A program made the position numbers and the translations under genes. Source: an uncultured Allobaculum sp. (GTDB lineage Bacteria > Bacillota_I > Bacilli_A > Erysipelotrichales > Erysipelotrichaceae). From it: 17,823 nt of DNA. Positions 1 through 6,305 of this stretch are shown one piece after another. Numbering within the stretch: the stretch's first letter is position 1; each line of letters starts with the position of its first letter. The notes beneath the pieces are model-generated. The model ran no database searches and was not told where the DNA came from. It saw nothing but the letters and a program-made list of their open reading frames with translations. The stretch spans positions 1 through 17,823 of the forward strand of contig CAJTLE010000054.1 of assembly GCA_910577085.1 (NCBI GenBank). Direction: 5' to 3'.

Positions 1-374
1 CGTAGCTAATATTGTATAGGAATGATGAACGATTTACACTCACCTGTTTGGTGAAAAGCAAAATGGCCGGAAACACGTTCTTTAAAGGTGTTTCCGGCCA
101 TTTGTCGTTTTTGATGAATTGTTCAGGCCCAATTTTTTATTTCTCTTGACGTGGCAGACATCCGATCCAGGTCGTCGTCTGCGAAACAAGGGGCAATAGC
201 TGGGGATGGGCAATCGTTGTTGGAATTCTGGCATGGGGCAGTCGAAAAGTTCTTTGAATGGTTTTGGCTGCAAATTGCTCGAAGTGGTCTGTATGCTTTG
301 GATTTTTGCAAAGAGACATAATGGTTCAGGCTCTTGCCAGAATCAGAGTATGAAAGGAATGGTGAACGCTTATT
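1..374. other. Gene-free left edge
   Basis: No convincing gene is present. The overlapping short open frames on both strands encode Pro/Arg/Cys-rich or otherwise low-quality peptides without ribosome binding sites. Visible structure is a small hairpin (CACC/GGTG arms at 41-44 and 50-53) and the strong hairpin at 61-103 listed separately. No good sigma-70 promoter was seen for the gene at 375. Confidence 0.6.
61..112 (+). terminator. Strong hairpin, probable intrinsic terminator
   Basis: A perfect 16-bp inverted repeat (61-76 with 88-103) encloses an 11-base loop. It is followed by a short T-rich stretch (108-112) after an interrupting GTCG. On the other strand the hairpin runs into TGCTTTT, so it may work in both directions. 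It probably ends a gene lying just outside the window. The T-tract is imperfect, so the strand is uncertain. Confidence 0.6.
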
Positions 375-788
375 ATGAAATTTGTGAGTCCTCCTGATAT
401 AGGATTAACCGTCGGTATTAGACCAGCCATCAATAAACATTTGTACATGACAATTTTAATGGCCGAACTGATCCCCTTAGCCTGCGGGCTTTTCGTCATT
501 GATGGACCTGCAATGTCCACAACTGGATATTTGTGGTGGTCTGCCTTCTCAGTACTCCTTACGATTGTGCGAGATGTTACGGAAAAACTGTTTCCATTGA
601 CTGTGCTGGGTCAATGTCTGCGTTATGTCTGCCTCTTTCTGTGTGGGATGGTTGTCTACAATGCGGTGGTATTGATATTTTCGAGTCCGGTTTATTCGGT
701 TTTACTGATGGCCAATGGTGTTGCAATTGGTCTGGTTCTGATCATGGTTGCTGTTTTACTGGTCATCAACCGACCAGCCGATGAATAA
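375..788 (+). CDS. Small integral membrane protein, unknown function
   Basis: This 137-residue protein is not recognised. About four hydrophobic segments are visible (roughly residues 24-45, 50-66, 78-98 and 104-131), joined by short loops. One loop carries the charged stretch RDVTEK, and the tail is polar (NRPADE). There is no signal peptide or catalytic motif. The size and helix count recall small four-helix membrane families such as DUF3021, but no diagnostic motif supports that. The upstream AAAGGAAT lies somewhat far from the ATG, so translation may be weak. A GTG three codons in and internal ATGs near codons 25-29 are alternatives. The gene stands alone and faces the HU gene; the two share a bidirectional terminator. 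That the protein is real rests on length and hydrophobic pattern. Confidence 0.55.
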   Translation: MKFVSPPDIGLTVGIRPAINKHLYMTILMAELIPLACGLFVIDGPAMSTTGYLWWSAFSVLLTIVRDVTEKLFPLTVLGQCLRYVCLFLCGMVVYNAVVLIFSSPVYSVLLMANGVAIGLVLIMVAVLLVINRPADE

Positions 789-923
789 TTTGAACGTAAC
801 CTCGAAACACTCTGATAAACTGAAAATTGTTGCTGGCATGAAAATCAGCCCCGTGCCTGGAGTTTGTATCCATGCCAGACGATTGGTATCCAGCTGATGT
901 TTTAAACGTGCAAACGAAGATCG

Positions 924-968
924 AAAAAGCCCTCTGCAAATCCATTACGGATTGTCAGAGGGCTTTTT
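924..968. terminator. Bidirectional intrinsic terminator
   Basis: A 13-bp perfect stem (924-936 with 956-968) begins with AAAAA and ends with TTTTT. An inner AATCC/GGATT helix (939-943 with 949-953) extends it. The U-tract exists on both strands, so it should stop transcripts from the convergent membrane-protein gene (+) and from the HU gene at the end of the cmk operon (-). Confidence 0.88.
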
Positions 969-981
969 GAATTGCGGAGAA

Positions 982-1278
982 TTAGTTATTCCGGTTATTG
1001 CATCTGTTTTTCAGGGTCTGGCTTGGTTTGAATTTTGGAAGTTTTGTTGATGGGATTTCCATTTTTTCTTTGGTTACAGGGTTGATTCCCATCCGGCTTT
1101 TCCGGTCGAAAATGATGAATTTTCCAAATCCGGTAATTTCTACAGTTCCCTCGGATACAAGGGCCTGGGACATTTCTTCGAATACAGTATTGATGATCTC
1201 AGCGGCATCCTTTTTCTTCAGATGGAACTGAGAATAAAGGGTATCTGTCAGAGAATCTTTGTTTACATACTTTGGCAT
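982..1278 (-). CDS. hup: HU-family DNA-binding protein
   Basis: This is a histone-like nucleoid protein that binds and bends DNA as a dimer. The 98 residues have the normal HU plan: an N-terminal helical dimer region (1-45), the GFGKF turn (50-54) and the beta-arm, with the intercalating proline at 67 in GINPVT. The C-terminal IPSTKLPKFKPSQTLKN strand follows. It is about eight residues longer than the usual 90, ending in an Asn/Arg-rich tail (NRCNNRNN). AAGGAG lies seven bases before the ATG and inside the last codons of gpsA, whose stop is one base upstream, so translation is probably coupled. It is the last gene of the operon, followed by the terminator at 924-968. In Bacillus, hbs also lies downstream of gpsA. 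Confidence 0.93.
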   Translation of the reverse strand: MPKYVNKDSLTDTLYSQFHLKKKDAAEIINTVFEEMSQALVSEGTVEITGFGKFIIFDRKSRMGINPVTKEKMEIPSTKLPKFKPSQTLKNRCNNRNN

Positions 1279-1279
1279 A

Positions 1280-2275
1280 CTAAAACTCCTTCTTTAAATC
1301 TCGTAGCATTAAATCGTTTGCACAGTTTTTCGGTTCTTTTCCTTCATACAGAATCTGGTAGACTTCTTCGCAGATCGGCATATCAATCTGCTGGGCTTTG
1401 GCCAGATCATGGACAACTTTTGCGGTCCGGATGCCTTCGGTCGTCTTGGTGTTGGTGGCCAGAAAGTGATTGACATCGTTTTCCTGTCCGATCTGTTTGC
1501 CCGCCTGGAAGTTGCGGGAATTTTCAGAGGAACAGGTGACAATCAAGTCTCCGACGCCTGTCAGACCGATAAAGGTTTCCGGCTTGCCGCCAAAGTGAGT
1601 GCCAAAACGGATCATTTCCTGCAGGCCGCGGGTAATCAGGGCAGCCCTGGTATTGTCCTTGTAGCCTAATCCATTAATAATACCGCTGGCAATCGCCATA
1701 ACGTTCTTTACAGCGGCGCCCAGTTCACTGCCGATTTCGTCGGTTCCGGTGTAAATCCGTAAGTATGGATTGGAAAACAGTTCCTGAACGATTTGGGCGT
1801 CTTTTTCAGACTGGCTGACGGCATCAATCGAGGTCAGCTGGCGTTCAACAACTTCTTCGGCATGACTGGGTCCAATCAAAGAGACAACTGAGGAAAGTTT
1901 CTCAGCTGGAACGACACGGCGGATGACTTCGCTCATGCGCTCATCGGTTTTTGGATTAAACCCTTTGGCAACGTTGACAAAAATCACAGGGCGGGTTGCA
2001 TATTCAGCAGCTTTTGCGGCGACTGATTCAATGGCCTGTGTCGGGACAGCCAGAAGGATGACATCTGCATCTTTTAAGACATCCCAGTTGTCAGTTGCTT
2101 TTAAGTCTGGATTTAAATCTGTATGAGGAAAATACTTTGAATTTTTGTGGTTGAGATTAATGTCCTGAATTTCACTTTCATTGACGCCAATCAGCTCAAC
2201 CGGCTGATTGTTATCGGCAAGCACCTGAGCTAAGGCTGTGCCCCAGCTTCCGCTGCCAATGACTGCTGTTTTCAT
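1280..2275 (-). CDS. gpsA: Glycerol-3-phosphate dehydrogenase [NAD(P)+]
   Basis: GpsA reduces dihydroxyacetone phosphate to sn-glycerol 3-phosphate in the cytosol, supplying the backbone for phospholipid synthesis. The 331-residue length is normal. The N-terminal Rossmann motif GSGSWG is at 7-12. NVAKGF (101-106), GPSHAEEV (135-142) and the catalytic lysine in VKNVMAIASG (K190) are present. The C-terminal helical domain carries the GLTGVGDLIVTC signature. AAGGAA lies about ten bases before the ATG, and the der stop ends two bases upstream. The stop TAG is one base before the ATG of the HU gene, indicating a tightly packed, coupled operon. Confidence 0.96.
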   Translation of the reverse strand: MKTAVIGSGSWGTALAQVLADNNQPVELIGVNESEIQDINLNHKNSKYFPHTDLNPDLKATDNWDVLKDADVILLAVPTQAIESVAAKAAEYATRPVIFVNVAKGFNPKTDERMSEVIRRVVPAEKLSSVVSLIGPSHAEEVVERQLTSIDAVSQSEKDAQIVQELFSNPYLRIYTGTDEIGSELGAAVKNVMAIASGIINGLGYKDNTRAALITRGLQEMIRFGTHFGGKPETFIGLTGVGDLIVTCSSENSRNFQAGKQIGQENDVNHFLATNTKTTEGIRTAKVVHDLAKAQQIDMPICEEVYQILYEGKEPKNCANDLMLRDLKKEF

Positions 2276-2277
2276 AG

Positions 2278-3582
2278 TTATCGTTTCCTTGCATTGATTA
2301 CAATTGGAGTGCCGATAAAGCCGAAAGCTTCCCGCAGTTTATTCTCCAGATAACGCTTATAGGAGAAATGGAACAGTTCTGGTTCATTACAGAAAATCAG
2401 AATTGTCGGCGGTGCGACCGAAACCTGTGAAGCATAATAAATCCGCAGCTGTTTACCATTGTGTGGTTTTGGCGGGTTCATCATCTGTGCATCCATGATA
2501 ACATCATTGAGCACATTTGTTGGAACACGCATGGTGCAGGCCTCATGAACCTGGTCAATTAATGGGATTAAGTTCCCCACTTTGGCTCCAGTCAGGGCGC
2601 TGACAAACGCAATTGGTGCATAGCTTAAGAATTTGAACTCTTCCCGGATTTTCTTCGTGATCTCGTTCATGGTCTTGTCGTCTTTTTCGACAGTATCCCA
2701 TTTGTTGTAGACGATGATGACACCTTTACCGGCATCATGAGCGATTCCGGCAACGTGCTTATCCTGTTCACGGACACCTTTTTCACCGTCAATCAAGAAG
2801 AGTACAACATCTGCCCGGTTAATGGCGGATACAGCGCGCAAAACGGAATATTTTTCAATATTCTCGTAGATTTTACCGCGCTTTCTCATTCCTGCGGTAT
2901 CAATAATGACGTAATCACGTCCTTCATAACGGAAAGGTGTATCGACGGCATCACGGGTGGTACCTTCCACATCGGAAACGATTGCCCGGTCCTCACGCAA
3001 AATGGCGTTGGTTAACGAGCTTTTGCCGACATTAGGACGGCCGATGACACAGAATGTGGTCATGCCATCATAAGATTTCAGTTTCTTGTCTGGCAGCAGA
3101 CGGACGATTTCATCGAGCACTTCTGCAACTCCGGTTCCGTGTTCTGCCGACATGGGCAGCGGATCACCGATTCCAAGCTGATAGAAATCATAGATTCCCA
3201 TCCGCAGAGTTTCATTATCGGCTTTATTTACCGCAAGGACAACTGGTTTTTTCGAACGGTTGAGTTTTCGTGCAATTGCGATATCATCGCTGGTCACACC
3301 TTCGGTGGCGCTGACCAGAAACAGGATGACATCGGCTTCTTCAATGGCGATATCCACCTGCATATTGATTTCATCGCCAAAATCCTGATCCTGAATCTGA
3401 ATACCACCCGTGTCAATCAGGTTGAATTCCTGGGTCAGCCATTCAGCTTTGCCATAAATCCGGTCTCTGGTGACACCGGGCATATCATCGACGATACTTT
3501 TGCGCTCGCCGATAATTCGGTTGAAAACGGTTGATTTTCCGACATTCGGGCGGCCGACAACCGCTACTGTTCCTTTAATCAT
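2278..3582 (-). CDS. der: Ribosome biogenesis GTPase Der (EngA)
   Basis: Der is an essential tandem-GTPase that helps assemble the 50S ribosomal subunit. Both G domains are intact in the 434 residues. The first has GRPNVGKST (10-18), DTGG (57-60) and NKAD (119-122). The second has GRPNVGKSS (181-189), DTAG (228-231) and NKWD (293-296). A KH-like domain fills the C-terminal ~90 residues, ending in basic ARKR. The start is supported by AAAGGAAG about ten bases upstream, and the cmk stop is two bases before the ATG. The gpsA start lies two bases after the der stop. Confidence 0.97.
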   Translation of the reverse strand: MIKGTVAVVGRPNVGKSTVFNRIIGERKSIVDDMPGVTRDRIYGKAEWLTQEFNLIDTGGIQIQDQDFGDEINMQVDIAIEEADVILFLVSATEGVTSDDIAIARKLNRSKKPVVLAVNKADNETLRMGIYDFYQLGIGDPLPMSAEHGTGVAEVLDEIVRLLPDKKLKSYDGMTTFCVIGRPNVGKSSLTNAILREDRAIVSDVEGTTRDAVDTPFRYEGRDYVIIDTAGMRKRGKIYENIEKYSVLRAVSAINRADVVLFLIDGEKGVREQDKHVAGIAHDAGKGVIIVYNKWDTVEKDDKTMNEITKKIREEFKFLSYAPIAFVSALTGAKVGNLIPLIDQVHEACTMRVPTNVLNDVIMDAQMMNPPKPHNGKQLRIYYASQVSVAPPTILIFCNEPELFHFSYKRYLENKLREAFGFIGTPIVINARKR

Positions 3583-3584
3583 AG

Positions 3585-4253
3585 TTATGCTTCCTTTAAT
3601 AGGGTCTGATTGATGATCTTACAGACGGCTTCGACGGTCTGGTCGAAGGTGAGATTGCTGCTGTCCACCACAGCGGCCGCATCGGATATGCGAAGCGGGT
3701 CCGTTTTGCGGTTACGGTCAGTCTGATCTCGCTCGAGGATTGCTTTCAGAACATCTTCATAAGATACATCGATGCCTTTGGCCTGATCCTGAAGCAAACG
3801 TCTCTGGGCTCTGGCTTCAGGGGCTGCATCCAGGTACAGTTTTACTTCTGCATCTGGCAATACGACATCGCAGATATCACGCCCATCAAGAATATACCCT
3901 TTATCTGCGGCAATGTGCTGCTGCAGGACCACCAGTTTGCGGCGGACGGCCGGAAGGGCTGAATACTGTGAAGCAAGCGCCGAGACATAGGGCTTGCGGA
4001 TCTCTTCAGAGACATCCCTGCCATTGACAATGACACGACCGTCTTTGATCTGCAGATCTATGCCGGCTAAAGCCTGATCAAGAGTATTGCCAGACTCGGC
4101 AGGTATATCCATCTCATGCAAGGTCAGAGCAATGGCCCGATACATCGCCCCGGTGTCGAGGTGAGTCAAGCCATAGCGGCTTGCAATGACATCAGCGATG
4201 CTGCTTTTTCCTGCACCGCTTGGTCCATCTAAAGCTACATTAAATGCTTTCAT
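3585..4253 (-). CDS. cmk: Cytidylate kinase
   Basis: Cmk phosphorylates CMP and dCMP with ATP, feeding CDP to RNA, DNA and CDP-lipid synthesis. The 222 residues show the P-loop GPSGAGKSS (10-18), the CMP-binding DTGAMYR (33-39), GRDICDVVLPDA and the lid region ERDQTDRNRKTDPL, all typical of bacterial CMP kinases. The ATG follows the stop codon of the upstream gene directly (TAAATG). The only Shine-Dalgarno candidate is a modest GGGGAT about 12 bases upstream, so re-initiation by ribosomes leaving the upstream gene is likely. Linkage to der, gpsA and hup matches the known Bacillota neighbourhood. Confidence 0.96.
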   Translation of the reverse strand: MKAFNVALDGPSGAGKSSIADVIASRYGLTHLDTGAMYRAIALTLHEMDIPAESGNTLDQALAGIDLQIKDGRVIVNGRDVSEEIRKPYVSALASQYSALPAVRRKLVVLQQHIAADKGYILDGRDICDVVLPDAEVKLYLDAAPEARAQRRLLQDQAKGIDVSYEDVLKAILERDQTDRNRKTDPLRISDAAAVVDSSNLTFDQTVEAVCKIINQTLLKEA

Positions 4254-5174
4254 TTAGAAAATCCCCAATTTTGACATCCAGAAGATAGTCAATACGATCA
4301 AAATGACAAGAATGACGCAGCAAACAATCATAAAGATCATTGCGCCCTTACCTGCTGGTTTGTCCTCATCATCCTCTTTATTGCGCTTTGAGCGGGAACG
4401 ATTGACCGCAAAGTAGTCATCTTCTCCAGCCTGCTGCACAGGCTGGGATATGTTTTTTGGACGCGGCCGCCCACTTGCGGGCGTCTGTTGTGCAGCGGGT
4501 ATCGTTGTGCTTTCAAACAGATCTTCAAACTCTTTAGAGCGGCTTGTAACCTGTCTGGGTGCATTCGCCGTTTTCTTCTTTTCTTTTTTCCGGTTAGCCT
4601 TATTGCCAGAAAGTGAAGTTTCAAAGCTGTCGTCTTTGCGAATGGCCTGAACCACTTCCTGCTTGGCGTGTGGCGTAAACAGATCCAGGTAATCCTCTTC
4701 AACGATTTCGTCGGCCTGAATGGCGCGTGGGTTTTCAGCGGTATGAGCAATGGATTCACTCTGAGTTGGGGCCGGTCTGGATGAGACAGGTCTTGTCTGA
4801 GCCGAAATCACCGAAGAAAGGTCCGAACCATACAGATTGCGGGTAGTTCCGCCGGCATCTTCGTTTTGCTCCATGGCAACCAGATGTTCTTTACGTCTGG
4901 CTTTTGCTGTTTTTTCGCTGTTGAGATTATGCAGGATCTGCATCTGCGTATCCTCTAGATTGAGGTCGCCATTGTCTAGATTGTATTGCTTGACTTCTCC
5001 AAGCAGGTCTTCAAGCACGGGAATCTGATCCGTTCTGCTCTCTTTTCGCAAATCTGCACGCAGATCCGGTGCTGCCAGGCGTACCGACCGCTCGGTCCGG
5101 CCTGTCTGACTGGCTTCTTGCTCGATAGACGTGCGCAGATCGCGATACTTATCTTTTCGAGACAGTTTTGTCAT
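4254..5174 (-). CDS. Tail-anchored protein with disordered cytosolic region, unknown function
   Basis: This 306-residue protein is not recognised. Residues 1-276 are charged and low in hydrophobic content, probably disordered. One strong hydrophobic segment (about 277-300) sits at the extreme C-terminus, predicting a tail-anchored protein with its body in the cytosol. The N-terminus is basic (LSRKDKYRDLR). A Lys/Arg cluster is at 194-202 and a Pro/Ser/Thr/Gln-rich linker at 220-250. Three short acidic-aromatic motifs recur: EEDYLDLF (159-166), EFEDLFE (215-221) and EDDYF (251-255); they look like protein-binding motifs. AAGGAGGAG sits just before the ATG, and two promoters lie upstream, so this gene leads the cmk-der-gpsA-hup operon. 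That could suggest a role in growth or envelope function, which is inference. The junction with cmk is TAAATG. Confidence 0.8.
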   Translation of the reverse strand: MTKLSRKDKYRDLRTSIEQEASQTGRTERSVRLAAPDLRADLRKESRTDQIPVLEDLLGEVKQYNLDNGDLNLEDTQMQILHNLNSEKTAKARRKEHLVAMEQNEDAGGTTRNLYGSDLSSVISAQTRPVSSRPAPTQSESIAHTAENPRAIQADEIVEEDYLDLFTPHAKQEVVQAIRKDDSFETSLSGNKANRKKEKKKTANAPRQVTSRSKEFEDLFESTTIPAAQQTPASGRPRPKNISQPVQQAGEDDYFAVNRSRSKRNKEDDEDKPAGKGAMIFMIVCCVILVILIVLTIFWMSKLGIF

Positions 5175-5200
5175 ACTTCTCCTCCTTGAACACTGTTTCT

Positions 5201-5209
5201 ATTATAGCA
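5201..5209 (-). promoter_or_regulatory. Extended -10 promoter for the cmk operon
   Basis: On the minus strand the sequence reads TGCTATAAT, a perfect -10 hexamer with an upstream TGN extension. No good -35 is found 17 bases upstream, as expected for extended -10 promoters. Transcription would start near 5194, leaving a short leader with the AAGGAGG site of the first operon gene. Confidence 0.7.
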
Positions 5210-5220
5210 AAATCTCAGGA

Positions 5221-5249
5221 ATAATATACTCCCGGACCCTTTAAGTAAA
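5221..5249 (-). promoter_or_regulatory. Second promoter for the cmk operon
   Basis: On the minus strand TTTACT (5249-5244) is separated by 17 bases from TATTAT (5226-5221), a reasonable sigma-70/sigma-A type match. It lies directly upstream of the extended -10 promoter, giving a tandem pair. A 6-bp CCCTTT/AAAGGG inverted repeat (5237-5242 with 5247-5252) overlaps the -35 and could be regulatory. Confidence 0.5.
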
Positions 5250-5260
5250 GGGGTTTTCAT

Positions 5261-5283
5261 AAAAAAAGCCGCTGAGCGGCTTT
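5261..5283 (-). terminator. Intrinsic terminator of efp
   Basis: A GC-rich 8-bp stem AAAGCCGC/GCGGCTTT (5265-5272 with 5276-5283) has a three-base loop and a run of seven T on the minus strand (complement of 5261-5267). It begins five bases after the efp stop, separating efp from the cmk operon promoters. Confidence 0.92.
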
Positions 5284-5288
5284 CAGGA

Positions 5289-5852
5289 TCAGGATTTTGC
5301 GCGGCCGGAATATTTTCCGTCAGCTGTAGAAACAACGATCATTTCACCATCATTAATGAATAATGGTACTTTCAGTTCAAGACCGGTTTCAAGTTTAGCG
5401 TTCTTCTGAGCCGAAGAAGTTGTATCACCTTTAACAGCCGGTTCGCATTCAACAACCTGCAGCACTGCTTTATCTGGAAGAGAAATACCAAGGATTTCAT
5501 TTTCGTAGCTTGTGATGTTTACGTTGTCATTTGGTTTGATGAACTTGCGTTCCCATTCCAGACGGCTTGTTGGGATTTCAACCTGTTCGTAAGTTTCGTT
5601 ATCCATGAAGACCATAGCGTCATCAGTATCATACAGATACTGCATTTCGCGTTTGTCGATCATAGCTGGTTCTACTTTTTCACCACCGCCCCAGGAAAGC
5701 TCAACGTTGCTTCCGGTTCTGAGGTTGCGGACTTTTGCTTTAACGACCATGGCAGATCTTGCAGTTTTGTTCTGGAGAGTGTCCAGTACAACGTAGATTT
5801 CACCATCTACATTGATGGTCTGTCCTGGTTTTAAATCGTTGGAACTGATCAT
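5289..5852 (-). CDS. efp: Elongation factor P with atypical Arg-tipped loop
   Basis: EF-P binds between the P and E sites of the ribosome and relieves stalling at consecutive prolines. The 187 residues cover all three domains: the KOW-like N-domain (1-65), the OB domain II (QYLYDTDDAMVFMDNETYEQ, 71-90) and domain III with GDTTSSAQKNAKLETG and the terminal GKYSGRA. The loop that normally reads KPGKG reads NKTARSAM (28-35), so the tip residue is Arg32, not the Lys that is modified in many Bacilli, and the flanking Pro/Gly are gone. An Arg tip is known in the rhamnosylated EF-P of some Proteobacteria; whether this one is modified cannot be told here, and no modification gene is in the window. 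AAGGAG lies about 11 bases before the ATG. The gene is monocistronic. Confidence 0.95.
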   Translation of the reverse strand: MISSNDLKPGQTINVDGEIYVVLDTLQNKTARSAMVVKAKVRNLRTGSNVELSWGGGEKVEPAMIDKREMQYLYDTDDAMVFMDNETYEQVEIPTSRLEWERKFIKPNDNVNITSYENEILGISLPDKAVLQVVECEPAVKGDTTSSAQKNAKLETGLELKVPLFINDGEMIVVSTADGKYSGRAKS

Positions 5853-5898
5853 AGTTTATCGAACTCCTTATTTGATTTTGATATACAGTAACGTAAAT

Positions 5899-5926
5899 AT
5901 TTTAATGGTCTGACAAATGCTGTCAA
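5899..5926 (-). promoter_or_regulatory. efp promoter
   Basis: On the minus strand a perfect TTGACA (5926-5921) is 16 bases from TAAAAT (5904-5899), placing the start near 5892 and giving a leader of about 40 bases. A TGACA/TGTCA inverted repeat (5911-5915 with 5921-5925) overlaps the -35 and might be an operator, but it is short. Confidence 0.72.
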
Positions 5927-6153
5927 TCAACTTGTTCTTTAGGCATCGAAGATTTGACAATTATCCTCAGGATTGCCATAAATTGACTGCTTTTAGACCA
6001 CCACAATAGACTTATTCAGCCCATTGGTCTGAGTAAATTTAAATCCATTATAGCGGATATTCGCCTGAGGGCCCTGTCCAATCCACAAGATTCAGGCCGC
6101 AGGACCAAAACATAGAAAAGCATAGAGATAGAGGCTGCCATACAGAAAGTCTG

Positions 6154-6222
6154 GAAGCTGAAACATAAAGTCCATAGCGAAGAAACTCAAACATGCAGGC
6201 CAAAATCCAGAAACTGAGACAT
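6154..6222. repeat. Degenerate tandem repeat, 28-base period
   Basis: Three copies of a 13-base core start at 6154, 6182 and 6210, exactly 28 bases apart. The cores are GAAGCTGAAACAT, GAAACTCAAACAT and GAAACTGAGACAT. The stretches between cores are less alike. It is too diverged and too short to be a CRISPR array. Confidence 0.5.
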
Positions 6223-6224
6223 CG

Positions 6225-6262
6225 AAAAGCCGGACCTGCCTGCAGACAGAGACAGATCCGGC
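6225..6262 (-). terminator. Probable terminator of nfnA-nfnB
   Basis: On the minus strand GCCGGA (6262-6257) pairs with TCCGGC (6234-6229), and four T follow. The loop is long (22 bases) and can form an inner TCTGC/GGCAG helix. It lies about 45 bases after the nfnB stop. The U-tract is short, so efficiency is uncertain. Confidence 0.5.
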
Positions 6263-6305
6263 CAATGAAAATCAAAATTGAACTGAAGCGCTGCTTAAGC
6301 TGTAT

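Larger units (their letters stand above)
5927..6305. other. Intergenic region between nfnB and efp
   Basis: About 380 bases carry no supported gene. A 75-residue Cys/Trp/Phe-rich minus-strand open frame (6048-6275) lacks a ribosome binding site and probably is not expressed. The region includes the probable nfnB terminator (6225-6262) and a degenerate 28-base-period repeat (6154-6222). A lone minus-strand TATAAT (complement of 6047-6052) has no matching -35. Small inverted repeats lie around 5950-6030, where a second, longer efp leader could form if that -10 is used. Confidence 0.5.

Noticed and set aside
3139..3534. 131-codon plus-strand frame opposite der
   Set aside because: It is wholly antisense to a certain gene, and its peptide shows no family features; it is a codon-bias shadow.
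6154..6222. Possible CRISPR array
   Set aside because: Only three imperfect 13-base cores with 15-base intervals; CRISPR repeats are longer and nearly identical, and no cas genes are present.
6048..6275. 75-codon minus-strand frame after nfnB
   Set aside because: It has no Shine-Dalgarno and a composition rich in Cys, Trp and Phe, overlaps the probable terminator and repeats, and shows no family.
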